From: an uncultured Pelagibacteraceae bacterium | Lineage (GTDB): Bacteria; Pseudomonadota; Alphaproteobacteria; Pelagibacterales; Pelagibacteraceae | Length of the DNA stretch: 33,316 nucleotides | Assembly (NCBI GenBank): GCA_902524635.1 | Contig: CABZDY010000007.1 | Coordinates: forward strand, 1 to 33,316 | Direction: 5' to 3' | Part shown: one piece after another, positions 16,086 through 28,692 of the stretch | Numbering within the stretch: the first letter of the stretch is position 1 | Layout of the letters: each line of letters opens with the position of its first letter | Translations under genes and position numbers: made by a program | Notes under the pieces: model-generated | What the model saw: the letters and a program-made list of their open reading frames with translations, nothing else | Told to the model about the DNA's origin: nothing | The model's database searches: none

Positions 16086-16595
16086 ATGATGAATAAAGAG
16101 CAAAAGAAGCAATACATTAGTGATATGACAACTCAATTTGACAAAACTGAGGCTATTATTGTGACCCATTATCAAGGATTAACTGTAACACAGTTAGACG
16201 ATCTTAGAAAAAAAATGCGTGATCACGGTATTAAATTCAAAATAACTAATAATAGAATTACAAAACTAGCTTTAGAAAAAACTAAATGTAAAGAGTTGTC
16301 GAATTTATTTACTGGACCTACAGCTATTGCACTTTCAGAAGATGCAATAACCTCTGCAAAAATATTGACAAAATTTTCGATAGAAAATGAAAATTTAAAG
16401 ATTTTAGGTGGAATCATGGGTGATGACATTTTAGATGTCGCTGGTGTTAAAAATGTTGCGACATTACCATCCCTAGAAGAAGCAAGGGCTAAAATAGTAG
16501 GTATTTTAAGGTCTCCAGCACAAAAAATTGCAAGTATTTTACTTGCACCAGCGTCAAAAATCGCTATTTTAGCGCTCGAAAAATCAAAAAAATAA
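16086..16595 (+). CDS. rplJ: 50S ribosomal protein L10
   Basis: A 169-residue base of the L12 stalk: an N-terminal rRNA-binding domain ([20 protein letters not shown], then [12 protein letters not shown]) and a C-terminal helix that holds L12 dimers. Two adjacent ATG codons (16086 and 16089) could serve as the start. Only 2 nt separate it from rplA, so there is no room for the L10 leader found in E. coli. Confidence 0.97.
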   Translation: MMNKEQKKQYISDMTTQFDKTEAIIVTHYQGLTVTQLDDLRKKMRDHGIKFKITNNRITKLALEKTKCKELSNLFTGPTAIALSEDAITSAKILTKFSIENENLKILGGIMGDDILDVAGVKNVATLPSLEEARAKIVGILRSPAQKIASILLAPASKIAILALEKSKK

Positions 16596-16615
16596 CCAGG
16601 GACAAAATTATTATT

Positions 16616-16987
16616 ATGGCTGACTTAAATAAAATCATAGAAGATTTATCAAGCTTGACTGTTGTTGAGGCGGCAGAGCTTTCAAAACAATTAGAGGAAA
16701 AGTGGGGAGTTTCAGCTGCTACCGCAGTTGCTGCTGCACCAGCTGCAGCCGCAGGAGAAGCACAAGCTGAGGAAAAAGATGAATTTACAATTATGTTAAC
16801 TGCTGCTGGAGACAAAAAAATTAATGTTATTAAAGAAGTTAGAGCAGTAACAGAACTTGGATTAAAAGAAGCAAAAGACTTAGTTGAAGGAGCACCTAAA
16901 GAAGTAAAATCAGGTGTAAATAAAAAAGAAGCTGAAGAAATAAAAGCTAAGTTAGAAGCTGCAGGCGCAACAGTAGAACTTAAGTAG
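16616..16987 (+). CDS. rplL: 50S ribosomal protein L7/L12
   Basis: A 123-residue acidic stalk protein: N-terminal dimerisation helices (residues 1-33), an alanine-rich hinge (about 34-52), and the C-terminal factor-binding domain with [20 protein letters not shown]. It is full length and 20 nt after rplJ. Confidence 0.98.
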   Translation: MADLNKIIEDLSSLTVVEAAELSKQLEEKWGVSAATAVAAAPAAAAGEAQAEEKDEFTIMLTAAGDKKINVIKEVRAVTELGLKEAKDLVEGAPKEVKSGVNKKEAEEIKAKLEAAGATVELK

Positions 16988-17009
16988 TAAATTAACTAGA
17001 AAGAATTTA

Positions 17010-17035
17010 ATTACTGAAAAATAAAATTCAGTAAT
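17010..17035 (+). promoter_or_regulatory. Intercistronic hairpin between rplL and rpoB
   Basis: ATTACTGAA (17010-17018) and TTCAGTAAT (17027-17035) form a perfect 9-bp stem over an 8-nt A-rich loop, 9 nt before the rpoB ATG. There is no T-tract, so it is unlikely to be a full terminator. Its place matches the attenuator/RNase processing region known between rplL and rpoB in E. coli. Confidence 0.55.
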
Positions 17036-17044
17036 ATATTAGAT

Positions 17045-20000
17045 ATGCAATTATCTTTTACTGAGAAAAAAAATATCCGAAAAAGTTTTGGAAAACTAAA
17101 AGAGAGTTTATCAATACCAAATTTGATAGAAGTTCAGAAGAATTCTTATAAAGAATTAACAGAATTTAAAGGTGAGGTAGATCAACACCTTGTAAAAGGT
17201 TTTCATAGAGTTTTTAAAAGTATATTTCCGATTGAAGATTTAAATGATAAGGCAACATTAGAATACATTTCTTATAGGCTCGAGAAACCAAAATTTGATG
17301 TAGACGAATGTATAACTAGAGGTCTTACATACTCAGCGGCCCTAAAATGTACCTTAAGATTAGTGGTATATGAAATAGATCAAGAAAATAATACCAAGGA
17401 TATCCTTTCTGCTAAAGAGCAAGAAGTTTATATGGGTGAAGTACCAATGATGACTAATAGTGGAACCTTTATCACAAATGGTGTTCAAAGAGTAGTAGTA
17501 AACCAGATGCATAGAAGTCCTGGAGTTTTCTTTGATCATGATAAAGGTAAATCGCATGCAAGTGGAAAATTATTATTTAACTGTAGAGTCATTCCTAACA
17601 GAGGTTCATGGCTTGATTTTGAATTCGATGTCAAAGATTTTTTGTATTTTAGAATTGATAGAAAAAAAAAGATATTTGTTTCAACACTATTACAAGCTTT
17701 AGGTTATTCGAAATCTGACATAGTAAATGAGTTTTATGATAAAGAAATTTTTGTATATGATGAAAATTTAAAGAAATGGAAGACTAAGTTTGATCCAGAA
17801 AACTACAAGGCTAAGAATTTTTCTGAAGAAATTATTGATGCCAAAAATAATAAAGTATTATTAAAAACAGGTGATCAAATAAATTTTTTAGTTGCTAAGA
17901 AGCTTCAAAATGACGGATTAAAAGAGATTTTAGTAACAAATGATAATTTGTATGGAAAATTTTTGCATGAGAATATTATTGTTGGAGAAGACACATTTAA
18001 AATTGGAACAGAATTAAATGAAACAATTTTACAAAATATAATAAATGGAAATATAAAGACCATTAATCTATCTAAAACTAATTCAATATCTAAAGGACCT
18101 TACCTTCTTCAAACAATTTTAAATGATAAAAATGAAAATAAAAATGATGCGATAACAGAAATTTATAAAATCTTAAGACCAGGCGAACCACCAACAATAG
18201 AAATTGCTACTCAAATATTTAATAATTTATTTTTTAGTTCTGATAGATATGACTTATCAGATGTAGGAAGAGTTAAAATGAATTCAAGACTCGATCTTAA
18301 TTGCTCGGATAAAATTACAATTTTAAGAAATGATGATATTTTATCCATAATAAAAAAGATGTTAGATTTAAGGGATGGTAAAGATGAAGTAGATGATATT
18401 GATCACCTTGGAAATAGAAGAGTTAGATCAGTTGGAGAGTTAGTCGAAAATCAGGCTAGGATTGGCGTTTACAGAATGGAAAGAGCTATTAAAGAGAAAA
18501 TGACTACGCTAGATGTTGAGTCGGCTATGCCACAAGACCTTATTAATGCAAAACCATTAACAATATCTTTGAAAGATTTTTTTGCTACATCACAACTATC
18601 TCAATTTATGGATCAAACCAATCCATTATCAGAAATCACACACAAAAGAAGAGTGTCAGCTTTAGGTCCTGGTGGCTTAACTAGAGAGAGGGCAGGATTT
18701 GAAGTAAGAGATGTACACCCTACTCATTATGGACGAATATGTCCCATTGAGACACCAGAAGGTCCAAATATTGGCTTAATAAACAGTCTATCAACTTACT
18801 CAAAAATTAATAAATATGGTTTTATAGAAAGTCCATACAAGAAAGTAGAAAATGGAGTTGTTCAAGATAAAATAGAATATTTGTCAGCAATGGAGGAAAC
18901 CAAATATACTATTGCTCAAGCTAACTCAGTTTTAGACAAAAATGGAAAATTTGTTGAAGATCTAATTTCAAGTAGAGCTAATTTGGATTTTATTTTATCA
19001 AAACCAGAAAATATTGACTATATAGATGTTTCTCCAAAACAGCTTGTTTCAGTTGCGGCTTCATTGATACCTTTTTTAGAAAATGATGATGCAAATAGAG
19101 CATTGATGGGCTCAAACATGATGAGACAAGCAGTACCTTTATTAAAACCAGAAGCTCCTCTAGTAGGAACTGGAATAGAAAGCGATGTTGCTTTGGACTC
19201 CGGAGTTACAATTGTGGCGAAAAGAGATGGAATTGTTGATAAAATAGACGGTAAAAGAATTGTAATTAAAGCTTCAAATGAAAAAGATTATTCAGAATCC
19301 GGTGTTGATATTTACAATTTGCAGAAGTTTAAAAGATCGAATCAAAATACATGCATTAATCAAAAGCCCCTAGTTAGAGTTGGAGATAAAGTAAAGCCAG
19401 GAGATATAATTGCTGATGGCCCTTCAACTAAAATTGGTGAATTGGCATTAGGTAAAAATGTTACAGTGGCCTTTATGCCTTGGCAAGGATACAATTTTGA
19501 AGATTCTATTTTAATTTCTGAAAGGTGTGTAACAGATGATGTATTCACATCAATTCACATAGAAGAATATGAGGTTATGGCTAGAGATACAAAGTTGGGC
19601 GAAGAGGATATTACAAGAGACATTCCTAATGTTAATGAGGAGTCATTAAAAAACCTAGATGAGTCAGGAATTGTTTATATAGGTGCAGAAGTTAAACCAG
19701 GAGATATTTTAGTTGGTAAAGTAACGCCTAAGGGAGACTCAGCTTCCGGTCCTGAAGAAAAATTATTAAGGTCAATATTTGGGGAAAAAGCAATTGATGT
19801 AACAGATACTTCACTTAAAATGCCAAGTGGTAGTGGTGGAATAGTAGTTGATGTCCGTGTATTTAATAGACATGGAATTGAGAAAGACGAAAGATCTATT
19901 ACTATTGAAAGAGCTGAAATTGAAAACGTTCAACAAGATAAAAATGTAGAAGAAGAAATTTTAGAAAGAAGCATAAAACAAAGAGCTACATCTATATTAG

Positions 20001-21127
20001 AAAACACAACATTAACAAAAAAAATTAAACATTTAGAAATAGGATCAAGTTTAACAGAGCAAGTAATTTTTAACCTGCCAATATCTGATATATTAAAAAT
20101 TACTGTCCAAGATGATAAAAAAAATGAAACTCTACTCCAATTAAGATCGCAGTATGATACAGCAAAAAATGATATTCAAGAGAGATTTGAAGACAAAGTT
20201 CTTAAAATTAGACAGGGGGATGATTTATTACCTAGCGTTATGAAGATGGTAAAAGTTTTTGTTGCTATAAAGAGAAGATTAAGACCAGGTGATAAAATGT
20301 CAGGTAGACACGGAAATAAGGGCGTAGTTAGTAAAATTGTGCCTATTGAAGATATGCCTTACAGAGCAAATGGAAAGCCTGTTGATATAGTTCTTAATCC
20401 TTTGGGTGTTCCAAGTAGAATGAACGTTGGTCAAATACTTGAAACTCATTTGGGCTGGTCATGTAAAGAACTAGGAGAGCAATTAACAGACTTAATTAAT
20501 GAAAATCAAAAGAAAATTGAAAAAGAGGAAAAAATTACAAAATTTTTAAAAGCAGTTTATGGAAATGATGTTTATTCAGAAAATATTGAAAGGTTATCTA
20601 CAAATGAATTTAGAGATTTATGTCAGAATATTCAAAATGGTGTGCCAATTGCGACTCCTGTATTTGATGGCGCTAAAGAAAAAGACGTTACACAAATGCT
20701 TGACTTAGCTAAACTACCAAATTCAGGACAGACAAATTTATGGGATGGACGAACTGGTGAAAAATTTGATAGACCAGTTACAGTTGGTATTATTTATATG
20801 CTTAAGTTGCATCATTTAGTAGAGGATAAAATTCATGCTAGATCTACAGGGCCGTATAGTTTAGTTACCCAACAACCACTAGGAGGAAAAGCCCAATTAG
20901 GTGGCCAAAGATTCGGTGAAATGGAAGTGTGGGCATTAGAAGCTTATGGAGCATCATACACATTGCAAGAAATATTAACTGTTAAATCAGACGATGTAGC
21001 AGGAAGAGTAAAGGTATACGAAACGATAGTTAAAGGTGAAGAAAATTTTGAATCAGGTATACCGGAATCATTCAACGTTTTAGTAAAAGAAATTAAATCA
21101 TTAGCTTTAAATGTGGAGTTAAATTAA
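17045..21127 (+). CDS. rpoB: DNA-directed RNA polymerase subunit beta
   Basis: A 1360-residue full-length subunit. The rifampicin pocket is wild type in form ([20 protein letters not shown] from residue 516, then [15 protein letters not shown]). The active-site-contacting segment [14 protein letters not shown] lies near 1081-1094, and the C-terminal [20 protein letters not shown] anchors beta-prime. It pairs with rpoC 4 nt downstream. The ribosome site is weak and a hairpin lies 9 nt before the start. Confidence 0.98.
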   Translation: MQLSFTEKKNIRKSFGKLKESLSIPNLIEVQKNSYKELTEFKGEVDQHLVKGFHRVFKSIFPIEDLNDKATLEYISYRLEKPKFDVDECITRGLTYSAALKCTLRLVVYEIDQENNTKDILSAKEQEVYMGEVPMMTNSGTFITNGVQRVVVNQMHRSPGVFFDHDKGKSHASGKLLFNCRVIPNRGSWLDFEFDVKDFLYFRIDRKKKIFVSTLLQALGYSKSDIVNEFYDKEIFVYDENLKKWKTKFDPENYKAKNFSEEIIDAKNNKVLLKTGDQINFLVAKKLQNDGLKEILVTNDNLYGKFLHENIIVGEDTFKIGTELNETILQNIINGNIKTINLSKTNSISKGPYLLQTILNDKNENKNDAITEIYKILRPGEPPTIEIATQIFNNLFFSSDRYDLSDVGRVKMNSRLDLNCSDKITILRNDDILSIIKKMLDLRDGKDEVDDIDHLGNRRVRSVGELVENQARIGVYRMERAIKEKMTTLDVESAMPQDLINAKPLTISLKDFFATSQLSQFMDQTNPLSEITHKRRVSALGPGGLTRERAGFEVRDVHPTHYGRICPIETPEGPNIGLINSLSTYSKINKYGFIESPYKKVENGVVQDKIEYLSAMEETKYTIAQANSVLDKNGKFVEDLISSRANLDFILSKPENIDYIDVSPKQLVSVAASLIPFLENDDANRALMGSNMMRQAVPLLKPEAPLVGTGIESDVALDSGVTIVAKRDGIVDKIDGKRIVIKASNEKDYSESGVDIYNLQKFKRSNQNTCINQKPLVRVGDKVKPGDIIADGPSTKIGELALGKNVTVAFMPWQGYNFEDSILISERCVTDDVFTSIHIEEYEVMARDTKLGEEDITRDIPNVNEESLKNLDESGIVYIGAEVKPGDILVGKVTPKGDSASGPEEKLLRSIFGEKAIDVTDTSLKMPSGSGGIVVDVRVFNRHGIEKDERSITIERAEIENVQQDKNVEEEILERSIKQRATSILENTTLTKKIKHLEIGSSLTEQVIFNLPISDILKITVQDDKKNETLLQLRSQYDTAKNDIQERFEDKVLKIRQGDDLLPSVMKMVKVFVAIKRRLRPGDKMSGRHGNKGVVSKIVPIEDMPYRANGKPVDIVLNPLGVPSRMNVGQILETHLGWSCKELGEQLTDLINENQKKIEKEEKITKFLKAVYGNDVYSENIERLSTNEFRDLCQNIQNGVPIATPVFDGAKEKDVTQMLDLAKLPNSGQTNLWDGRTGEKFDRPVTVGIIYMLKLHHLVEDKIHARSTGPYSLVTQQPLGGKAQLGGQRFGEMEVWALEAYGASYTLQEILTVKSDDVAGRVKVYETIVKGEENFESGIPESFNVLVKEIKSLALNVELN

Positions 21128-21131
21128 AAAA

Positions 21132-24100
21132 ATGAGTAAAGAATTATCAGATTTATTTAAGTCTTCAGAGATATCTGAAGCTCAAAATTTTAATAGTATT
21201 AAGATAACCTTAGCAAGCCCAGAGAAAATTAAGTCTTGGACATTCGGTGAAATTAAAAAACCAGAGACCATAAATTACAGAACATTTAGACCAGAAAAAG
21301 ATGGATTATTCTGTGCAAGAATATTTGGACCTATAAAAGACTACGAATGTCTTTGTGGAAAATACAAAAGAATGAAATTTAGAGGGATTATATGTGAAAA
21401 ATGTGGAGTAGAAGTTACTAAATCTAACGTCCGTAGGGAAAGAATGGGTCATATTAATTTAGCTACACCCGTTGCTCATATATGGTTTTTGAAATCTTTA
21501 CCAAGTAGAATCTCATTAGCTGTGGATATGAAACTTAAAGAGGTAGAAAGAGTTTTATATTTTGAAAATTTTATAGTTATTGAACCAGGGTTAACTGGCC
21601 TGAAGAAAAATCAATTATTGGGAGAAGAGGAATTAATAAAATACCAAGATGATTATGGAGAAGAGGCATTTACAGCAGGTATTGGAGCAGAAGCTATATT
21701 AGAAATATTAAAATCAATAAATCTAGAAGAAGAAAGAGAAAATTTAATTAAAAGCATAAAAGAAACTAAGTCGAAAGTATCAGAAGAAAGATCAATTAAA
21801 AGATTAAAATTAATAGAGTCATTTATTGAAACTGGAAATAAACCTGAGTGGATGATTTTAACTACTGTTCCAGTTATACCACCTGAATTAAGACCTTTAG
21901 TTCCCCTAGATGGTGGTAGATTTGCCACTTCAGATTTAAACGATCTTTATAGAAGAGTAATAAACAGAAATAATAGATTAAAAAGACTTATAGATTTGAA
22001 GGCACCTGACATCATAGTTAGAAATGAGAAAAGAATGCTACAAGAGTCAGTCGACGCTCTTTTTGATAATGGAAGAAGGGGCCGAGTTATAACTGGAACA
22101 AGTAAGCGCCCGTTAAAATCTCTTGCAGAAATGCTAAAAGGAAAGCAAGGTAGATTTAGACAAAATTTACTTGGAAAAAGAGTTGATTACTCTGGAAGAT
22201 CAGTAATAGTAGTTGGGCCAGATCTTAAATTACATGAATGTGGATTACCTAAGAAAATGGCATTAGAGTTATTTAAACCTTTTCTATATGCTCGTTTAAA
22301 TAAGTTAGGATTAGCCTCAACTATTAAACAAGCTAAAAAATTGGTTGAGCGAGAAAGAACAGAAGTATGGGACGCATTAGAGCTGATTGTAAGAGAACAT
22401 CCTGTCATATTAAATAGAGCACCAACTTTGCATAGACTAGGAGTACAAGCTTTCGAACCAAAACTGATTGAGGGCAATGCAATAGAACTTCATCCATTAA
22501 CTTGTGCCGCATTTAATGCTGATTTTGATGGTGATCAGATGGCAGTTCACGTGCCTTTAAGTTTAGAAGCGCAGCTAGAGGCAAGAGTATTGATGATGTC
22601 GACAAATAATATTTTAAGCCCATCAAATGGTAAACCTATAATCGTACCTAGTCAGGATATGATTTTAGGTATTTATTATTTATCGCAACCCCCAGTTCAA
22701 ACAGAAAGAATTGATGGATATTTTGTGAACACTTCTGAAATAGAACATGCATTAGAAACTGGACAAATTAAAGTACACTCAAGAATAGTTTCTAGATTTG
22801 AAACTGCAGATGAAAAAGGAAATGCAAAGTTTGAAAAACATATAAGTACGGCTGGAAGATTTTTACTTTCAAGCATAATTCCAAAAAATGTAAATAATAA
22901 ATTTTCATTAATAGATAGATTACTTCCAAAAAAGATAGTTTCAGAAGTTATAGATCATGTATTTAGATTTTCAGGACAAAAAAGTACAGTGATATTTTGT
23001 GACAAATTAAAAGATATTGGATTCAAGCACGCTTTCAAAGCAGGAATTTCGTTCGGAAAAGATGATCTTTTAATACCAGATAACAAAGAACAATTAATTG
23101 ATGAAACTAAAAAATTAATCGCTGATTATGAAGGACAATATTCTGAAGGACTTATAACTAGAGGAGAAAAATATAACAAAGTTATTGATGCATGGTCAAA
23201 ATGTACAGATAGAGTTGCATCAGAAATGATGAAAAGAATTTCAGCAACCGAAGTTACAGATGAAGGATTAAAAATTAATTCAGTATTTATGATGGCTGAT
23301 AGTGGTGCCAGAGGATCAGCAGCACAAATGAAACAATTAGCCGGTATGAGAGGTTTGATTGCAAAGCCATCTGGAGAAATAATTGAAACTCCAATTACGT
23401 CTAATTTTAAAGAAGGTCTTACAGCTTTAGAATATTTTAATTCAACTCATGGAGCACGAAAAGGTTTGGCAGATACAGCTTTAAAAACTGCAAGCTCAGG
23501 CTATTTAACTAGAAGATTGTGTGATGTTGCCCAAGATTTAACTATTACAAAAGTAAAATGTGATAACCCAAGTTATATTAAACTTACAGAAGTTTTAGAG
23601 GGTGGAAATATTATGGTAAGTCTATCTGAAAGAGCTTTAGGGAGAGTTACTGCAACGGACGTTAAAAATCCTTTATCTGGTGAAATAATAATTAAAAAAG
23701 AGAAAATGATAGACGAAGCAGCATGTGAAAAAATTGATGCAGCTGGTGTTAAAACATTAAATGTTTATTCCGTAATGACGTGCAGTTCAAAAGAGGGTGT
23801 TTGTGCAACATGTTATGGAAGAGATTTATCTAGGGGAAAAATGGTTCATGTTGGAGAAGCAATAGGAATGATATCTGCTCAATCTATTGGCGAGCCTGGA
23901 ACACAGCTTACAATGAGAACTTTCCATGTTGGTGGAACAGCCTCAGTAAAACAAGAGTCTCAAATAGTATCAAATTCTGAAGGAATTCTTAAAATTGTTA
24001 ATACCAACTTAATTAAAGATTCTAAAAATAATCAAATTGTTATGGGTAGGAATACAGAGATCTCGATTGAGGATGATAATGGTTTACAAGTTGCTTCTTA

Positions 24101-25296
24101 TAAAGTTCCTTATGGATCTAAGCTATTTTTTGAAACAGATCAAAAAATTAAAAAAGGGGCAAAAATTTGTGAGTGGGATCCGTATACAACACCAGTTATT
24201 GCTGAAAAAGATGGTATTGCAAACTATGTTGATTTAATTGATGGTGTTTCAATTGCTGAAACAGTTGATGATGCAACTGGTATATCCACCAAAGCTGTAG
24301 TTGATTGGAAAACGCAATCTAAAAATACAGATCTAAAACCAAGAATTACTTTGAGAGATTCAAAAGGAAACGTGATTAAAAAAGCAGATGACAACGAAGC
24401 AAGATATTATTTAGTTCCAGACTCAATTTTATCAGTCAAAGATGGAGCAAAAATTTCAGCAGGTGATGTTATTGCAAGACTACCTAAAGAAACAACTAAA
24501 ACTAAAGATATAACAGGTGGATTACCTAGAGTTGCTGAGTTATTTGAAGCAAGAAAAGCTAAAGACAGTGCAATTATCGCAGAAAATGACGGTAGTGTAA
24601 TTTTTGGTAAAGAAGTAAGAGGTAAACAAAGAGTAACAATAGAATCTGAAAATGGCGATACATCAAGCTACTTAATTCCAAAGGGCAAACACATAAATTT
24701 TAATCAAGGTGAAAAAATTAAAAAAAGGTGAATATTTATTAGATGGCCAACCTTTACCACATGATATCTTAAGAATATTAGGAATAGAAGAATTAACAGA
24801 ATATTTTGTTAACCAAGTTCAAGATGTTTATAGACTTCAAGGTGTTATAATTAATGATAAACATATTGAAACTATTTTAAGACAAATGTTAAAGAAAATA
24901 GAGGTTAAAGAAACTGGAGATAGTAAATTCTTGCCTGGTGAAGTAATTGATAGAATAAAATTTGAGACAATGAATGAAGAACTGGTAGCGGAAGGTAAAA
25001 AACCTGCTATTGGTGAGAGGGTATTGATGGGAATAACTAAAGCTTCACTACAAACTGAATCATTTATATCAGCCGCATCATTCCAAGAAACAACCAGAGT
25101 ATTAACTGATGCAGCCATTAAAGGTAAAGTTGATAAACTTACTGGTTTAAAAGAAAACGTTATTGTTGGAAGATTAGTTCCTGCAGGAACAGGGTCAATT
25201 AAGAATAATTGGAATAAAAAAGCTTTAGACGATGATCAAAAATTTTTGTCTGAACAAGATAGTAAAGATACTACTGAAGCTCAAATTAACCAGTAA
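21132..25296 (+). CDS. rpoC: DNA-directed RNA polymerase subunit beta', interrupted by a one-base frameshift
   Basis: The first frame (21132-24731, 1199 residues) has the N-terminal zinc site (CLCGKYKRM...CEKCG), the catalytic NADFDGD at residues 462-468 and the second zinc cluster ([19 protein letters not shown]). It then stops at TGA 24729-24731 after GEKIKKR. The second frame carries on as [20 protein letters not shown] to 25296, the conserved C-terminal part. The break falls in a run of seven A (24720-24726); six A would read [14 protein letters not shown] and give one 1387-residue protein, the normal size. An essential gene cannot lack this region, so a sequence error is likeliest; a real indel tolerated by slippage is the alternative. 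Confidence 0.95.
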
Positions 25297-25324
25297 ATAT
25301 AATACTTTTTTTCCTTTATTTAGT

Positions 25325-25352
25325 TTGACAAATATAATTTCTAATGTATTTT
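25325..25352 (+). promoter_or_regulatory. Probable promoter of the rpsL-rpsG-fusA-S10 run
   Basis: A perfect TTGACA (25325-25330) and a TATTTT (25347-25352) are 16 nt apart in the 157-nt gap after rpoC, the only sizeable gap before the ribosomal genes. It predicts a leader of about 95 nt. Confidence 0.5.
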
Positions 25353-25374
25353 GGCCATGTTTTTGGTTGGAATG

Positions 25375-25391
25375 TAGTGACTAGTTCACTA
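25375..25391 (+). promoter_or_regulatory. Small hairpin in the rpsL leader
   Basis: TAGTGA (25375-25380) pairs with TCACTA (25386-25391) over CTAGT, within the predicted rpsL leader. It may be a control element, but a 6-bp stem could be chance. Confidence 0.3.
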
Positions 25392-25453
25392 AACGCTGCC
25401 ACAAATAACATGTCAGTTATTTTCATCAAAAATCAAAATTTAATATATTAATT

Positions 25454-25825
25454 ATGCCAACTATAAACCAGTTAGTAAGAAAAAGTAGAGATAAACAAAT
25501 TACAAGGAACAAAGTTCCAGCTTTACAAAAACAACCTTTGAAGAGAGGGGTATGTGTAAAAGTTTACACCACAACACCAAAAAAACCAAACTCTGCGTTA
25601 AGGAAAGTTGCAAGAGTAAGATTATCAAACGGGTTTGAGGTCACAGCATATATTCCTGGTGAGGGTCACAACTTACAGGAGCACTCTGTTGTTTTAATAA
25701 GAGGCGGAAGAGTAAAAGATTTGCCAGGCGTGAGATACCATATACTTAGAGGAAATTTAGATACCCAAGGTGTTGCAAATCGAAAACAAAGACGATCACT
25801 TTACGGTACAAAAAAAGGTAAATAA
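25454..25825 (+). CDS. rpsL: 30S ribosomal protein S12
   Basis: A 123-residue decoding-centre protein. Lysines at 43-44 (KKPNSALRK) and K88 ([12 protein letters not shown]) match the streptomycin-sensitive form, and the conserved aspartate after K88 is present. It is first of the str operon, 2 nt before rpsG. Confidence 0.98.
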   Translation: MPTINQLVRKSRDKQITRNKVPALQKQPLKRGVCVKVYTTTPKKPNSALRKVARVRLSNGFEVTAYIPGEGHNLQEHSVVLIRGGRVKDLPGVRYHILRGNLDTQGVANRKQRRSLYGTKKGK

Positions 25826-25827
25826 TA

Positions 25828-26298
25828 ATGTCTCGAAAAAGAAAAGCTCCCAAAAAATTAGTTGTTGTTGACCCTAAATACAAATCCACAGTTATACCAA
25901 AATTAATTAATTCAATCATGTATGATGGAAAAAAAACTATAGCTGAAAAAATAATTTATGATGCTATTGAAAAAATTAAAAGTAAATCCAAAGACGACCC
26001 ATTGAATGTGTTTAATGATGCAATAAATAATATTAGACCTACAGTTGAGGTAAGATCAAGAAGAGTTGGTGGAGCTACATATCAGGTTCCCGTTGAAGTA
26101 AAATCTAAAAGATCTCAAGCTCTAGCACTGAGATGGTTAATAGATGCATCAAGAAAGCGTAAGGATAAAAAAATGTCTGATAAAATTTTTAATGAAATTT
26201 ATGATGCATATCAAAATAGAGGTTCAGCAATTAAAAAAAAAGAGGATACACATAAAATGGCAGAGTCCAACAAAGCATTTGCACATTTTAGATGGTAA
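25828..26298 (+). CDS. rpsG: 30S ribosomal protein S7
   Basis: A 156-residue protein that nucleates 30S head assembly. The signature RRVGGATYQVPVEV and the basic C-terminus ending KMAESNKAFAHFRW are present. Length and position are normal. Confidence 0.98.
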   Translation: MSRKRKAPKKLVVVDPKYKSTVIPKLINSIMYDGKKTIAEKIIYDAIEKIKSKSKDDPLNVFNDAINNIRPTVEVRSRRVGGATYQVPVEVKSKRSQALALRWLIDASRKRKDKKMSDKIFNEIYDAYQNRGSAIKKKEDTHKMAESNKAFAHFRW

Positions 26299-26304
26299 AT
26301 AAAC

Positions 26305-28381
26305 ATGTCTAGAACTCATACGTTAAATAAATATAGAAATATTGGTATAATGGCCCATATAGATGCTGGTAAAACTACAACAACAGAAAGAATACTTTAT
26401 TATACTGGAAAAAGTCACAAAATAGGTGAGGTCCATGATGGTGCTGCCACTATGGATTGGATGGAGCAAGAACAAGAAAGAGGTATTACTATTACTTCTG
26501 CTGCAACAACATGTTTTTGGAATGATCATAGAATAAATATTATTGATACGCCTGGTCATGTAGATTTTACTATAGAAGTAGAGCGATCTCTGAAAGTTTT
26601 AGATGGTGCTGTAGCAGTTTTTGATGGTGTAGCAGGTGTAGAACCTCAATCCGAAACCGTATGGAGACAAGCAGATAAATATAAAGTCCCAAGAATATGC
26701 TTCGTTAACAAATTAGATAGAACTGGTGCTGATTTTTTTTAGATGTGTTGGAATGATAAAAGATAGATTAGGAGCAAAACCTTTGGTAATGCAGATACCA
26801 ATTGGAGCTGAAGCATCATTAAAAGGTGTAGTTGATCTGATTAAAATGAAGGCCATAGTTTGGAAAAATGAAGATTTAGGGGCAGCGTGGGAATTAGTAG
26901 ATATACCTGAAGATTTAAAAGAAATTTCTGAAAAATATAGGCAAGAATTAGTTGAAACAGCTGTTGAGCAAGATGAAAAACTCATGGAAGATTACCTAGC
27001 TGGAGAAGAAATTTCAGAAGACGATTTAATTAAATGTATTAGAAAAGGTTGCTTGGGTTTTGATTTTGTTCCAGTGTTAACTGGATCTGCTTTTAAAAAT
27101 AAAGGTGTTCAACCATTGTTGGACGCTGTTGTAAACTATTTACCCAGTCCTGAAGATATAGGCTCAATTAAAGGTACAAAACCTGGGTCAGAAGATGTAA
27201 TTGAGATGAAATTTGAAGATAGCGCCCCTTTTTCTGCTTTGGCATTTAAAGTAGCTAACGATCCATTTGTTGGAAGTTTGACATTTATTAGAATTTATTC
27301 TGGAACTGTAAAATCAGGTACAGGTATTTATAATACCTCTAAGGATAAAGAAGAGAGAGTTGGTCGAATGCTTCTTATGCATGCTAATTCAAGAGAAGAT
27401 ATTAAAGAGGCTAATGCAGGCGATATAGTCGCTTTAGCAGGATTAAAAAATACAATTACTGGGCATACACTTGCAGACAAAGAAACGCCAGTTCTACTAG
27501 AACCAATGGAATTTCCTGACCCAGTTATAGAGATTGCAGTTGAACCTAAAACAAAGGCAGACCAAGAAAAAATGGGTGAAGCACTTGGAAGATTAGCTAA
27601 GGAGGATCCTTCCTTTAGAGTTACATCAGATGAAGAATCGGGACAAACCATAATTAAGGGTATGGGCGAATTACACTTAGATATAATTATTGATAGAATG
27701 AAAAGAGAGTTTAAGGTTGAAGCAAACGTCGGTGCTCCACAAGTAGCTTACAGAGAAACAATTCTTTCTCCAGCTGAAAACGATTATACACACAAGAAAC
27801 AGAGTGGAGGAGCTGGTCAATTTGCAAGAGTAAAACTAACCGTTGAACCACTTGAACCGGGTAAAGGCAGAGAAATCGAAAGTAAAATTAAAGGTGGTGC
27901 AATTCCAAAAGAATTTATACCAGGTGTAGAAAAGGGAGTTGAAACTGTTGCAGACGGTGGAATTTTAGCTGGATTTCCACTAATTGATTATAAAGTAACG
28001 ATTGTCGATGGTTTGCATCATGATGTAGATTCAAGCGTATTAGCCTTTGAGTTGGCATCTAGACAATGTTTTAAAGAAGCATGCACAAAAGCTACATTAA
28101 AATTATTAGAACCGATAATGAGAGTTGAGGTGGTGACCCCAGAAGATTACATGGGCGACGTAATTGGAGATTTAAATAGTAGAAGAGGACAGATTAATAC
28201 ACAGGAACAAAGAGGTAACGCAACAGTAATCACAGCAATGGTACCTTTGGCGAATATGTTTGGTTATATTAATAATTTAAGATCAATGTCACAAGGTAGA
28301 GCGCAATATTCTATGTTTTTCGACCATTATGATAAGGTCCCACAAAATGTGCAAGATGAAGTGACTAAAAAAACAGGATAA
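26305..28381 (+). CDS. fusA: Elongation factor G, interrupted by a one-base frameshift
   Basis: The first frame (26305-26742) encodes the GTPase start: [10 protein letters not shown], the DTPGHVDF switch II and [11 protein letters not shown], then TAG at 26740-26742. The second frame continues directly with [20 protein letters not shown] and all later domains to 28381, ending in the domain [16 protein letters not shown]. The break is in eight T (26733-26740); seven T would read [10 protein letters not shown] and yield one 691-residue protein, the family length. EF-G drives translocation and is essential, so this is probably a homopolymer error. It lies 2 nt before rpsJ, with no tuf between. 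Confidence 0.95.
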
Positions 28382-28383
28382 AA

Positions 28384-28692
28384 ATGGAAAAGCAAAATAT
28401 AAGAATCAAATTAAGAGCATACGATAATAAAGTCTTAGATCAGTCAACTGAGGAAATCGTAAACACTGTTAAAAGAACAGGAGCTAATATTAAAGGTCCA
28501 ATTCCGTTGCCAACAAAAAAAGAAAGATACACAGTTTTAAGATCTCCTCATATTGACAAAAAAAGTAGGGAGCAATTTGAGACAAGAACACATAAGAGAT
28601 TAATTGATATAATAGAACCAACACCCGCTACAGTCGAAGCATTAATGAAATTAGATCTGGCATCAGGTGTAGATGTGGAGATTAAAATATAA
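28384..28692 (+). CDS. rpsJ: 30S ribosomal protein S10
   Basis: A 102-residue protein with the [17 protein letters not shown] start and [14 protein letters not shown], the S10 signature. It also serves as the NusG/NusB partner in antitermination. It opens the S10 gene set, only 2 nt after fusA and one base overlapping rplC, so str and S10 operons look fused. Confidence 0.98.
   Translation: MEKQNIRIKLRAYDNKVLDQSTEEIVNTVKRTGANIKGPIPLPTKKERYTVLRSPHIDKKSREQFETRTHKRLIDIIEPTPATVEALMKLDLASGVDVEIKI

Noticed and set aside
24709..25296. Separate gene for a short rpoC C-terminal protein (split rpoC)
   Set aside because: Natural rpoC splits (cyanobacteria, plastids) fall elsewhere. Here the two frames overlap inside an A-run and one base restores the exact conserved sequence.
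25303..25324. Terminator after rpoC (T-rich run)
   Set aside because: There is a T-tract but no convincing GC stem before it.
26726..26745. Programmed frameshifting in fusA, rpoC or rplC
   Set aside because: No stimulatory structure was seen, three different genes would need it, and the family does not use it. Homopolymer error explains all three.
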